Positions 17,947-29,175 of a stretch of DNA of 64,000 bases are shown one piece after another. A program made the position numbers and the translations under genes. The DNA lies in contig JBHGNT010000006.1 in the NCBI GenBank assembly GCA_043228905.1, positions 15,872,001 to 15,936,000 on the forward strand, given 5' to 3'. This DNA is from Azolla caroliniana. Its lineage: Eukaryota > Polypodiophyta. Numbering within the stretch: position 1 is the first letter of the stretch; the number at the start of each line of letters is the position of its first letter. The notes below the pieces were generated by a model, which worked only from the letters and a program-made list of their open reading frames with translations, searched no databases and was not told where the DNA came from.

Positions 17947-20900
17947 TCATTGTTCGGTTCCCCCCGATGTGTTCGGGTTGGTGCGCCCTATTGTCGGTTC
18001 CTCGTTGTTACGCGTCGGTGTCGGCTCCTCGGTCCTCCGTATCTGTGTCGGTTCCTCGCCATTCAGGATGTCCGGGTCTTGCTTGAAGGGGTTAGCTGGC
18101 ATGTGCCCCTTATACGGTTTTAGGCGAAAACCATTTGCCCATTTGCCCACAACTTCTCCTGACAACGTCCCGAGCTGGTAAGACCCATTGTACTCCTTTG
18201 TGATCCAGAATGGTCCGGTCCACCGAAATCGCAATTTCCCTGGCATGCTCCCCATCCTTGTCTGGAACAGTAATACAGGTTTCCCGACCTCGAATTCCTT
18301 TTCGTTACCGCGCCGGTGTCGGTCTACAAAGGCTTTCCTCCTCCTTTGCTCTAGTTCTAGCTGTAGCAGGCTGGCTATTCGATTTTCTTCCAGTTCTAAC
18401 AGCATCTTCAGCCGGATTCGTTCGGATTCCTTCTCGCTTAACCGCTCATTAACCTGTATTCTTAAGCTAGGAATTTGGAATTCTACTGGCATGACTGCTT
18501 CCAAGCCGAATGCCAGTCGGAACGGGGTCGTCCGGATGCTGGTCTTGTACGCCGTTCGGTACGCCCACAGCACGCTCTGCAACTTCGTGTCCCAGTCGGT
18601 CCGGTTCTCATTGACGATTTTTCTAAGGATGTTCTGTAGCGTTTTGTTTGTTGATTCCGCTAATCCGTTGGCTTGAGGGTAGTAGGGAGTGCTTCGTTTG
18701 TGTACTACCGCATAGAATGATGTCAAACTTTCCACCACCTGCCCGAGGAAATGTCCTCCCTGGTCACTGATCAGCTCAATCGGGCATCCGTACCGACACC
18801 ATATGCATTCATATAAAAATTTGGCCGTGGACGCCGCCGTGTTGTCCCGTAGTGCCTTTGCTTCTACCCATTTGGTGCAGTAGTCGGTAGCCACTATTAT
18901 ATACCGATTTCCGGTCCGCATTGCCGGTGGCTTAAAGGGGCCGACAAAGTCCAAGCCCCACTTTTGGAATGGTTCTAATGGCAAGACCGGGTGATGTGGC
19001 ATCCGGGCCTGCTCCGTGGGTTGGCCCAGTCGTTGACACAGGTCGCATTCCCTGCTATACTTAACGGCATCTCTCATGGTAGTCGGCCACCATAGTCCGC
19101 TCTGCCATATCTTCCGGGCTGTTGTTTCGCCGGCATAATGCCCGCCTGCAATTCCACAGTGGGCTTCCCTCAGGATCAGATCCTTTTCATCGCTCCGCAC
19201 TGTTCGCCTCCATACGCCATCTGCCCCCTTGTGATAGAGGGTGTCTCCTACCAAGCAGAAATGTCTGCTCCGTACTGCCATCCTTTTCCGTTCGTCTCGG
19301 TCTAGGTTTTCCGGGGGAACTCCGGTGCTCAGGAACTGATGCATTTCGGTTAACCATTTGTCTTCGTCCGCTACTGTGGTCTCCGTTGCCGGTGCCGTCG
19401 TGACCTTAAACAGCTCGGCGTCGGGAAATTCGTCCTGTACGCCGTGCCCTGATTCTCCGGATTCTAGTCTGCTCAGGTAGTCTGCTACCGCATGCTGCAC
19501 CCCGGGTCGGTGGAAAATGTCGAATTCGAATTCCTGTAATAGCAGCGTCCACCGTGCGAGTTTTCCTGTCAGGGCTGCCTTTGAGACCAGGTAGAGTAGT
19601 GCCGAGTGGTCAACGTGGAAGGAGAACTTTCGTCCGAGCAGATAGTGCCTGTACTTTGTGACACTGTACACCATTCCTAATGCCTCTCGTTCCGTTGTAG
19701 AGTAGTTCCGTTCGGCTTTCGAGAGTTTCCTGCTTGCGTAGTACACCGGCCGATACCAGTTCGGTTCCGTGAGTTGCATCAAAACGCTGCCGATTGCTAC
19801 GTCCGACGCGTCGACGAAGACGTGAAAGCTTTTACTCCAGTCCGGCGGCTGCACCACCGGAGCTTGTGACAGCATTACCTTCAACGCTTGGTAGGCTTTC
19901 TCCTCCGTTTCTGTCCATTGGAAAGGTACTCTATGTACAGCAGCGTGCAATGGTGTAGCAAAGTCGGCAAGGTGCCGTATCATCCGACTATGCCACCTTA
20001 TTTGACCAAGGAATCGGCTTAAAGCCTTTGCGCTATTCGGTGCCGGTGCGTCGAGAATTGCTTTTACCTTATCCGGATCTACCGCGATTCCTTCCCGACT
20101 CACCACGTGGCCTAACAAGTTGCCGCTTGCGACTCCAAAGACGCACTTAGCCGGGTTCAGACTTAATCGGTACTCGCGGCACTTTTCTAAGCATAGTCGT
20201 AGGTGATCGAGATGCTCTCCGTGTCGGCTGTAGACGGCGAAATCGTCTAGGAAGACCTGCATAAAACCGGGAATAAAATCACCGAAGATTTCCATAATTA
20301 TCCTTTGAAATGTTGCAGGGGCTGTCTTTAATCCGAACATCATCACGACCGCGACGAACACTCCCCACTCCGTCACGAACGCTGTTTTCTCTTGGTCGGC
20401 CGGGTTCATTCGGATTTGGTTGTAGCCGCTGAATCCATCCAGGAAGCTGTAAACTTCGTGGCCGGCCACCGCATCTAGCACTCCGTCCGTGAATGGTAGT
20501 GGAAAAGCGTCGGTCACTGTCGCGGCATTTAGTTTCCTGTAGTCCACACATACCCGGATTTTGCCGTTCTTTTTCGGGACCACCACTATCGGGCTTAGCC
20601 AGGTTGCCTGCTTGACTGGTCGGATAAATCCGACCCGGAGAAGCTTGTCAATTTCCTCCTTCACCTTTGCCGCATAGTTTGGATTCATCTGGTACCGACG
20701 TTGAGCGATGGGTTTCGCGTCCGTACTTAGATGAATTTGGTGCTGGTAGAGCTGGGGGTCCAACCCTCGCATGTCTTCGTATGACCATGCGAACACGTCC
20801 TTGAAATCCGTTAACAGTGCTACCATTGCCTGTTTTTCCTCCTTCGGCAATTCCTTCGCGACTTTTACCGGTCGGGGTTGTTCTGTTGTGCCGAGGTCCA

Positions 20901-23646
20901 CCTCTTCCAGCTGGGATGCTTTCACCCTTTGGGATATCGTCATTTCTCTTTCTAGGGCTTCCTGTGCTTGGCGTAGTTCCCGGATCGCCACTTTGTCCGG
21001 CTCGTCCGGCATTGTGATGTAGGGCTCTACTGCTGCAGTGATATCCACCTCAAAAAGTGGGACGATCTGTGGGTGTTCCTCGAGGTACCGATCAACTTCC
21101 TCATCCGGTAAGCCCTCCAACATGTTGATACTTTCGGCATATAAAGGGGTTGCCTCCTTGCTAGTGAGCACCCGTGGTTGCGTGGCTACCCGTACCTTTG
21201 TTTTCCCTCGTCGGAACGTGATCATATTCTTTTGCCAATTTTGCTTGATATGCGCCGTTCGCAGCCATGGTCGTCCTAACAGTAGGGGATATGCGCCTTG
21301 TACATTCAGCTCTAGTACCACGGCCGATATTCGGAATACGTGGCCTCCTATTGTTACTTCCAAGTCCCGGATAAGACCAGTTGGTCGGACTGAGCTTGTA
21401 TCCGCCATGCGTAACCAGAAGGGGCATGGTTCCCACTCCTGGATGCCTAGGTCGTCGCATGTCTGCCGACTAATGACGTTCACCCCGGAGCCTCCGTCAA
21501 TAATTGTTCCTGGAATCTCCTTTCCTTTGACGATTGTCGTGATTGCTGGGCTACTGGTATCAACCACCGCTGGGCCTTCCTCCGGGTTGGAGAAAAATGC
21601 CGGTGCTGGCGTCGGCGTCGGTTTGCTCACGGCGGCTTGTAAGTCTGCTGTAAACCGCGGCACCAACTGCAGTAACCGTGCCAACGGCAGCACGATCTGA
21701 CAATCTTGTAGTGCTTGCCATGTCGGGTTTTCTCCTGGCTGTACGATTTCCTCCTCCCTTGGCATATTTCGGTTTCTTACTTCCGCCGCACCTTGTTCGT
21801 TGGCTTCTTTGATCCATTGTGCCGCTTGTTTTCTGATTGCTTCCTGGGCTTCCCATTCGGCGGCCTTCCCCTTCGACCGCGTGGTAACCTGCTGTACTTC
21901 GGCTGTCACCATGTTGACTGCTGGCTGCTTGTCGGCTGTTTTGCTTGGGCATTGATTACTGTAATGCCCTTCTTTTCGGCAGTAATAATAGTACACCCTG
22001 TGCGTGTTGCTGGATTCTCCTTTTTCCCATGTTTGGGGAAGGGGCGTTCCCCGGCGGTTGTCCTCGGTTTTTCGGTTCTCCGGTGCCGCTACTGGTTTGT
22101 CATTCCTTGTTGCCTCCCGACGCTCCTCTCTACGGAAGAATCCACGCCTTTGGTTCCGTCGGAAATTCCGGTTCCCTGGCCGCCTTTCTTCTCTGCGTCG
22201 CTCGTATTCCGGGGATTCGTCACGGTCGTACCGGTCCCGGGGGTAGCTATCCCTTCGGTTCTCCTCTCGGTCATAGCTGTCGCGTCTTCTATTGGGGTAT
22301 CTGTCGCCGCGTTCTCGTCGGTAGCGGTCGTCCCTCCGGAATCGATCCTCTTCCGGGTCCCGATTGCGCGGTTCTATGTGTCGGACCGGTGCCGCTTGTC
22401 GAGTTAACAGGTTATACTCGCATCGGTTCGTTGTGTGGGCGCGAGAATTGCATATCATGCACTGTGCACGCAGGGTGCAGTCGACGGTCGAGTGCCCCGA
22501 ATTTAGGCATGTTGTGCATTGTAGGGCTTGTCGGAACCGGAGGTCCTCCTCCTTCGGAAGCGCCTGGTGTAACGCCCCCATCGGCAAGAAGGGGCTCGTG
22601 TTGTCCATTTCCAGGACCCGATCAATGACTTGGTCCATTGTGCTGGTGCTGAAATCGAGGATTCCACACATCGCTCGAAGTGGGTCTTTTAACGCAGCCA
22701 AAAAGACTGCCTTGGCCTCCTCTTCGGGTGGTGCTCTTGCTAATTGACTGTGCAAGGTCTGGAAACGAATGATAAATTGTGGGACCGTCTCGTTTTCTCC
22801 CTGCCGAGTGGTGTAGAATTGTCCGACCAATTCCCTTTGTTCCACTCGTCTATGAAACAAGCGTAAAAACTGGGTTTTCAATGCCTCGAACGTGGCGAAG
22901 CTGCCTGGTAAGTGCTTGTCGTGCCACCGGGCCGCCGATCCTTCTAATGTCATGCCGAATTCGGCGATTTTGGATCGGTCGGCCTCGGGCTCCGTCAGTC
23001 TCTGGGACACGTGGTTGGCTTCCCATGTTCGCAGGAATGCATACACATGTGCCTCTCCGTCGGGCTCATCCCGATACTTTGGGTACGGATACGGCATCGT
23101 GTCGTCCCACTGATTCTCCTGCGCTGGTTCCTCCGATGTCGGTCTCCGCTCCTGCGGTTCCTCCGCAGGTGGTGTTGATAACCGCTCCTGCGGTTCCTCC
23201 GCGGGTGGTGTTGGTATCCGCTCCTCCCTCCTCGGCGATTGCCGGTCACCGAACTCCAGAGTTATTTCCTCCTCTGGCTCCGATGTTGCTGAGTGATCCG
23301 ACTCAAAGGGGTTGTTCTCGTGGCTGCTTTTATAGCGGGATCCCACGCTTTCCCCGCTATCCGAATCCGCCTCTAATGTTGCAAATGCCGCTGCGTCCCC
23401 GTCGCCGCCAGCGAGAGTCTGTAGTAGTGTCTCCGCTTCTTGGAGGCTGGTTATGCTACTGCCTTCGTCGGAAGCTTGTAGAACCTGGAACTACAGTGCG
23501 TCTTCTGCGATTTGCCGAAGCGTTTTTGAGAATGACCGATCGCGCCGGATCTCGTCGACGGCTTGCTGCAGGGCTTCCCGTCGTCGCTGCCGTTCGGCGT
23601 GGCGTCTCCCTCTTTCGGTGATGTGGTCGTTATTTTGTCTAGACAT
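17947..23646 (-). CDS. Gyp10 gag-pol polyprotein (one internal stop)
   Basis: 1899 codons from ATG 23646, open except for a TAG at 23491-23493. Residue numbers here count from the open part starting at 23346. Capsid-type block 85-250 (AEFGMTLEGSAARWHDKHLP). Zinc knuckles CTTCLNSGHSTVDC (277-290) and CMICNSRAHTTNRC (296-309) flank, with an Arg/Asp/Tyr-rich linker, a third knuckle at 453-466 whose first Cys is Tyr. Protease IDGGSGVNVI with Asp617. RT about 888-1100 with catalytic FLDD at 1032-1035. RNase H with FVDASDVAIG at about 1177. Integrase follows with an HHCC zinc site, catalytic WGLDFVGP, ISDQGGHF and NGLAESTNK, then a GPF-type end (RWTGPFWI). No chromodomain, so a non-chromovirus (Athila/Tat side) is likely by inference. 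The product is cut by protease and acts in cytoplasmic particles and the nucleus. Confidence 0.9.
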
Positions 23647-23674
23647 CCATCCCCCGGTTGTCCTCTGCACTCTG

Positions 23675-23692
23675 CAGGAATCGTGGTCGCCA
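23675..23692 (-). promoter_or_regulatory. Gyp10 primer-binding site
   Basis: The minus strand reads TGGCGACCACGATTCCTG, six bases inside the 5' LTR boundary at 23699, identical to Gyp9 and Gyp13. Confidence 0.75.
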
Positions 23693-23698
23693 AAATAG

Positions 23699-23918
23699 TG
23701 TTGTATGTATGGCTGGACTAGCCGCAACACAGGTGTCTATCCGACACTTCTCCAAAGGGGTGGTAAGGATAGGATGTTAATACACGCGTATGATAATTAC
23801 ACTTAAGCACAGACGAAGACAAGATTAATCAGCATAAGCAAAACTATATTAATTCTTCGCCCCTTCATTACAAAACATCGGATCCTTTTATAGGCATCCG
23901 GCCAGATTACAATCGGTG
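23699..23918 (-). repeat. Gyp10 5' LTR, truncated
   Basis: 220 bp identical to 14029-14248. It ends at AATCGGTG, after which plus-strand Gyp9 gag coding resumes directly in its second zinc knuckle. The outer 151 bp (start of U3) are missing. Confidence 0.9.
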
Positions 23919-24849
23919 TGTGATTTGTCAATCCAAGAGTCATACAACGGACCGGTGCGAGTATAACCTGCTAAACCGACAAGCACCACCCGTCCGACGG
24001 ATCGAGCCAAGAAGCAGCCGAGACGAAGATGAAGATCGTTGGCAAAGAATGAACCGGTACCGACCGGCACAGGATGTCCGGTACGGAGACAGACAAGAGA
24101 ATGATGGCCGGTACGGGGATCGGCATGATAACTACGACCGGTATGAGCGATCGGACCGTTATCGGGAGTCCAACAGACGACACGAGCAATACGACAGAGA
24201 CCATTCCCCTGGTTACCGAAGGCACCAGGAGGACTACGGCCGATGTTACGATCCACCACGACAGGACTACCGAAATAAAAATAAGAATAATAAGAAACGT
24301 AATTTCAAGAAAGGTGGTCACCCTAGGGACCCGGAACATGGAACCCCAAGGAGCCAACCGGCACAGAACGCACCACTCACTACGGGACCGACTCCGGCTA
24401 CCAGCAATGCTGAATCCAGCAATACCCGTAAAGAGTACTGCTACTACTGCAGGCAGGAAGGCCACTACAGTAACCAGTGCCCGGCAAAGAGCTACGATAA
24501 ACGACCAGCAGTTAATATGGTGGTTCCGGAAGTGGCGGATTTACAGCAAGTAACCACACGGTCGAAAGGCATGGCCAAAGAGTGGGAAACACAAGAGGCC
24601 ATACGAAAACAGGCGATGGAATGGGTGAAGGAAGCCAATGAAAGGAACGTCGCGGACGCGGAACGGCAAAAGGCGAATACCATAGGGAGTGCCGGCGGTA
24701 GCTACGCAGAAAACGAGACATGGCAAGCACTGCAAGAATGTCAGATCACGTTGCCATTAGGAAGACTCTTGCAGCTCGTGCCGCGATTTACGGAAGAACA
24801 ATTGGAAACTCTGGAACAAAGTATTTTGGACAATTTGGGTGAACAATGA
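23919..24849 (+). pseudogene. Gyp9 gag C-terminus fused to ORF3 tail
   Basis: Open for about 309 codons. It starts in zinc knuckle 2 (CVICQSKSHTTDRC), continues with an Arg/Tyr/Asp-rich linker and an intact third knuckle (CYYCRQEGHYSNQC), then a KGMAKEWETQEAIRKQAMEW block. At the point where protease would begin (LQLVPRFTEE) it switches to the last 16 residues of ORF3 (LETLEQSILDNLGEQ) and stops. The switch point is a 6-bp microhomology, CGGAAG (24791-24796, matching 30142-30147 in the other unit). Pol and nearly all of ORF3 are therefore deleted from this unit. Confidence 0.85.
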
Positions 24850-24901
24850 AGGGGCCGAGCAGGGTTCGACGTACAAGGTACTGTCCCACGGGCGTGCCAT
24901 G

Positions 24902-25310
24902 TGTTACCGGCCGGCAAGGAGTCCAAAATACGGAGTGAAGGAATTAATTAAGTATGGTTGTAAATAAGCATAGTGTGGACGGACGGACTGGAAACGGTAT
25001 GCCGTTCCAGATCCGGACGGATCCCGAATAGGTGCGATAGGCACTGTTTTGTACTACGGGCCGGAAACCTATTTAAAGGCCCGGACCCCATTGTAATCGC
25101 AACGGATAATTAATAGAGCGTATGGTGTTTATACTTCTGTGTTGATTTCCGTTCTGTAATTACTGTTATATCTTACGCGTGTAATTAACAAAAGCGCTCT
25201 AATCGTGTGACCTACTTAAGTCGGTGTAATCGTTGAGTCATAATCCTATGCCGTAATCACCCTTTGGTGAAGTGTCTCCGTGACACCTTGTGTTAGGCCT
25301 TGTCCGGTCA
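24902..25310 (+). repeat. Gyp9 middle LTR, lacking its last 10 bp
   Basis: Matches 12813-13231 almost perfectly but ends at GTCCGGTCA, without GAGAACAACA and without a primer site. Inverted pol sequence follows directly. Confidence 0.9.
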
Positions 25311-26331
25311 CTTTGGCGGCGTAGTTGGGGTTCATTCGGTAACGTCTTTGTGCCACTGGTTTCGCGTCCTTGCCTAAGTGGATCTGATGCTGATATAATT
25401 GAGGGTCCAGCCCTCGCATGTCTTCGTATGACCAGGCGAATACGTCGCGAAACTCCGTGAGAAGTTTGATCATCGCCGCTTTATCTTCCGGCTTCATCTC
25501 TTTGGCGATGTGTACCGGCTTTGATTCGTCCTTGCTTCCTAGGTTCACTTCGTCGAGCTGGGATGTTTTTACCCGTTGGGAAACGGCTATTTCCCGTTCC
25601 AACGCTTCCTGTGCTTGCCGTAATTCCCGAATCGAAACTTTGTCTGGTTCGGCTTCGGTGTCGTCCCGCTGCGGCAAGTATGGTGCTATGGCTTCAGCCA
25701 CGTCAATCTCGAAGAGTGGTACGATCTTCGGGTGTTCCTCCAAGTACTGGGCTTCTTCGTCGTCTGCTAACCCTTCAAGCATGTTCACGCATTCCGCATA
25801 CAACGGTGTGCATTCCTTACCGTTGCTCGTCCGTGGTTGTGTCGGTACCCGGACCTTGGCTTTTCTGCGCCGGAAGGTAATCATATTTTTCCGCCAATTT
25901 TGCTTGATGTGTGCTGTTTTCAACCATGGTCTGCCCAGCAACAGTGGGTACGCGCCTTGCGCCTGTAGCTGCAGCACGACAGCCGAGATGTGAAATGTGT
26001 GACCTCCTATGGTGACTTCCAATTTCCGTATTAAGCTCGTCGGCCGTACAGAGCTCGTATCCGCCATCCGTAGCCAGAACGGACATGGCTCCCATTCATG
26101 TATACCCAAGGCATCACACGTGCGGAGGCTTATTACGTTCACCCCGGAACCTCCATCGATTACTGTGCCGGGAAGTTTGTGCCCTTTGACAATAGCTGTA
26201 ATCACCGGACTACTAGTGTCCACCACCGTCGGTCCCTCCTCCGGATTCGAGAAGAGGACTGGTGCCGGTGGGGCTACACCGTCTGTCATGACCGTTTTTA
26301 GTCCTTCCGTATCCGTCCATTGGAACGGTAC
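25311..26331 (-). pseudogene. Gyp9 protease and RT start, inverted
   Basis: The minus-strand frame reads protease (FSNPEEGPTVVDTSSPVI, IDGGSGVNVISLRTCDALGI) through the spacer domain (ALEREIAVSQRVKTSQLDEV) to the RT start (AQRRYRMNPNYAAKV), then hits the middle LTR. At its other end, 26307-26331 is the reverse complement of the 25 bp that should precede RNase H at 26332. The RT catalytic core between these two points (about 250 residues in Gyp10) is absent. The frame is undamaged, so the rearrangement is recent. Confidence 0.85.
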
Positions 26332-28282
26332 GGAGGATAAGGCATACAATGCCCTGAAGGTACTTTTGTCGCAAGCACACGTCGTGCAGCCTCCGGATTG
26401 GAGCAAGGAATTTCATGTGTTCGTTGACGCTTCCGACATCGCTATCGGCAGCGCCTTAATGCAACTTACGGAGCCCAAATGGTACCGGCCGGTATATTAC
26501 GCCAGCCGGAAGCTGTCCCAAGCGGAGAAGAACTATTCGACTACGGAACGGGAGGCCCTGGGCATGATCTACAATGTCACAAAGTTTCGTCATTACCTAT
26601 TGGGAAGGAAGTTCTCCTTTCATGTGGATCACTCGGCGCTCCTGTACTTAGTGTCCAAAGCGTCCCTGACCGGTAAGTTGGCCCGTTGGACCTTGCTGTT
26701 GCAGGAGTTCGAATTCGAGATCTTCCACCGGCCCGGTATCCAGCATGCCGTAGCAGACTATCTGAGCCGGTTAGAGTCCGGAGAATCAGGCGACGGAGTA
26801 TCGGATGAATTCCCGGACGCAGAGTTATTCCGTATCACCCCGGAAACGGCAGCGGACGACACGGTGGTATCAGAAGATAGGTGGCTGACAAACATGCACC
26901 AGTTCCTAAGCACGGGCTTGCCATCGGAGGAAATGAACTGGGACGAGAGGAAACGACTGGCGGTGCAGAGCCGCAATTTCTGTCTGTTACGGGACACTCT
27001 CTACCACAAGGGAGCAGATGGAATATGGAGACGGGCAGTCCGTAGTGACGAGAAACAAGTAATCTTACGGGAAGCACATTGTGGGGTTGCCGGAGGACAC
27101 TATGCCGGGGAAGCGACGGCAAGGAAAGTATGGCAGAGCGGCTTATGGTGGCCCACGACGTTAAAAGACGCCGTCAAGTATGCTAAGGAATGTGACCTAT
27201 GCCAACGAATGGGCCAGTCTACGGAGCAAGCACGGATGCCACACCAACCGGTACTTCCACTAGAGCCATTCCAGAAATGGGGGTTGGATTTTGTCGGACT
27301 GTTCAAGCCACCGGCAATGAGAACGGGTAATCGTTATGTCATCGTGGCAACAGATTATTGCACTAAATGGGTGGAGGCTAAGGCCTTGAGAGACAACACC
27401 GCGTCATCCACAGCAAAATTCCTGTACGAGAACATTTGGTGCCGATATGGATGTCCGATTGAATTAATCAGCGACCAAGGAGGGCACTTTCTCGGCCAGG
27501 TAGTTGAAAGCTTAACAACGTTCTATGCCGTGGTCCATAAACGGAGCACACCGTACTACCCACAAGCAAACGGGTTAGCAGAGTCAACCAACAAAACGCT
27601 CCAGAACATTCTCCGCAAAATCGTCAATGAAAACCGGACGGACTGGGATACAAAGCTCCGAACGGCATACAAAACAAGTATCCGGACAACGCTGTTCCGG
27701 TTAGCGTTCGGCTTAGAGGCGGTCATGCCGGTGGAATTTCAGGTACCAAGCTTACGGATCCAACTACGGGAACGGCTGAATGAAAAGGAGTCGGAGGAAA
27801 TGCGGCTAGCAGCACTACGCGAACTGGAGGAGCAACGGCTTGCCAGCATCCTACACATGGAACTGGAGCAACGACGACGGAAAGCGTTCGTTGACCGTCA
27901 CCGGAAAGGTAATGAAAAGATGTTCGAAATCGGAAAGCCGGTGCTAGTATTCCAAACGAGGATGGGCAAGATGCCGGGTAAACTCCGGTTTAGATGGATA
28001 GGCCCGTATTGGTTGACACGGGAATACAACGGGTCCTATCAGTTAGGGACACTTGCCGGTGAAGTGCTAGGCAAGTGGGTCAACGGATTTAGACTAAAGC
28101 CCTATAAAGGACCGATGCCAAGTAACCCGTTTATGCAGCCCACCGGCACTATACCGGGAACCTGTCCGGGAACGGTACGGATGGAAGAAAAAGACGACGG
28201 GCAACCCGTAGCAGAGGCGAAGGAAGACACGGCAACCCCTAAGGAAAACGGTAAGGGTCCGAAGGGACCTACGGATGTGTAA
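26332..28282 (+). pseudogene. Gyp9 RNase H and integrase
   Basis: Sense frame from KAYNALKVLLSQ through RNase H (FHVFVDASDIAIGSALMQL, TEREALGMIYNVTKF, FHVDHSALLYL) to integrase (HCGVAGGHYAGEATARKVW and CDLCQRMGQ for the zinc site; WGLDFVGLFKP, ISDQGGHFLG and NGLAESTNKTLQNIL for the catalytic triad) and the RWIGPYWLTREYNGS end. All catalytic residues are visible. About 12 residues (the SVLWAYR block of Gyp10) are missing near 27655. It stops at 28282, and A-rich sequence follows. Confidence 0.85.
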
Positions 28283-28296
28283 GATCACATACCGTC

Positions 28297-28304
28297 AAAT
28301 AAAA

Positions 28305-28335
<31 letters not shown>
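28297..28335 (+). repeat. AAATA spacer between integrase and ORF3 of Gyp9
   Basis: About nine AAATA/AAAT units occupy the same place as the A28 tract of Gyp10. Confidence 0.85.
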
Positions 28336-28671
28336 AAAGAGAAATCATTAAAAATCGAGGTATGAACGGACGTGAAAGCAAGGAGCGAAAAGGTACGTAG
28401 TGGGCATTTAAGAGCCGCCACATTACTTAATACTAAATTGGTACATGACGTGCGCATGCTTGAAAAAGGCGCCAAGACGCACAGAGAAAAAGCAGAACGC
28501 ATGGAGACCTTTTCATTTCGCGAGCCAAGAAGCACAGAAGCACCAAGGCGGTTGAAGCTTATCAGACGCGAACCTGCACTCAGAGAACCCCCACGTTCGG
28601 AACTCTCTCTCTCTCGCTCTCACTCTCATCACCACTCTACCTCGCCATCTTTCCTCGACCTCGAAGCAGAC

Positions 28672-29175
28672 ATGGACCCACAAACGCTGTCGGAAGCTGC
28701 CAGGAAATGGCTCAGGCAACACGGACTGGATGGGTTCTTGACCATCATGGAGGCACCACCGCACAAAGAAGCCGACCGGGTCATCAAGCAGCTCGACACA
28801 GAAGTCATCACCGAGGAAGCGATCCGTGCGCTAACAGGCCTTCCGGAGGGAGGTATTTTTCAGATCGATAACCCAACCTCGGAGCAACTCATCCGATATT
28901 TCGGTGAGTACTCTCTAGCCGGCAAAGGCTATCGAACGCAGGGCGGCGAAGATCCGCTATTCAGGGAGATAGCTCGAGTGCTCCATGAGTACGGCCACGT
29001 GTACCCCCGACCCCCTGTCATGCCAAAAAATCGGGCAGGGATGATCATAGCCACCTATGAAGGGATCAAGGTGGATTGGCCGGTGTTGATTGCAGACGGT
29101 TTGTGCGCGGCAATCGACACGGTACGAGGAAAGGACGGCAAGAGAAGAACAGGCTCCGGAGGAACGCCGAAATAG
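28672..29175 (+). pseudogene. Gyp9 ORF3, N-terminal domain
   Basis: From ATG 28672 (MDPQTLSEAARKWLRQHGLD) the frame gives the same blocks as Gyp10: TIMEAPPHKEADRVIK, GLPEGGIFQIDNPTSEQL, IRYFGEYSLAGKGYRTQGGE, REIARVLHEYGHVYPRPP and IATYEGIKVDWPVLIADGL. The open frame extends upstream to 28372 but without homology, so ATG 28672 is preferred. After VRGKDGK the frame breaks, and about 1 kb of linker present in Gyp10 is deleted. Confidence 0.75.

Larger units (their letters stand above)
14029..23918 (-). mobile_element. Gyp10: nearly intact Ty3/gypsy element with ORF3
   Basis: In coding order (right to left): truncated 5' LTR 23699-23918, primer site, gag-pol 23646-17947, A-rich spacer, internal promoter-like region, ORF3 17364-14450 and 3' LTR 14029-14399. 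The two LTRs are identical over the shared 220 bp, so insertion is recent, yet the outer 151 bp of the 5' LTR and about 870 bp of target gag are gone at the right edge, so no target duplication can be seen. One nonsense codon in gag and one frameshift in ORF3 suggest it is not fully functional. Confidence 0.85.

Noticed and set aside
21715-22628. Long plus-strand frames opposite Gyp10 gag-pol
   Set aside because: Shadows of the intact polyprotein frame; composition is of reverse-complement type and no motif is present.
24902-25310. Middle Gyp9 LTR as an independent solo LTR insertion
   Set aside because: It is preceded by the element's own 3' end sequence and followed by pol, and lacks its own target duplication; it fits a tandem element better.
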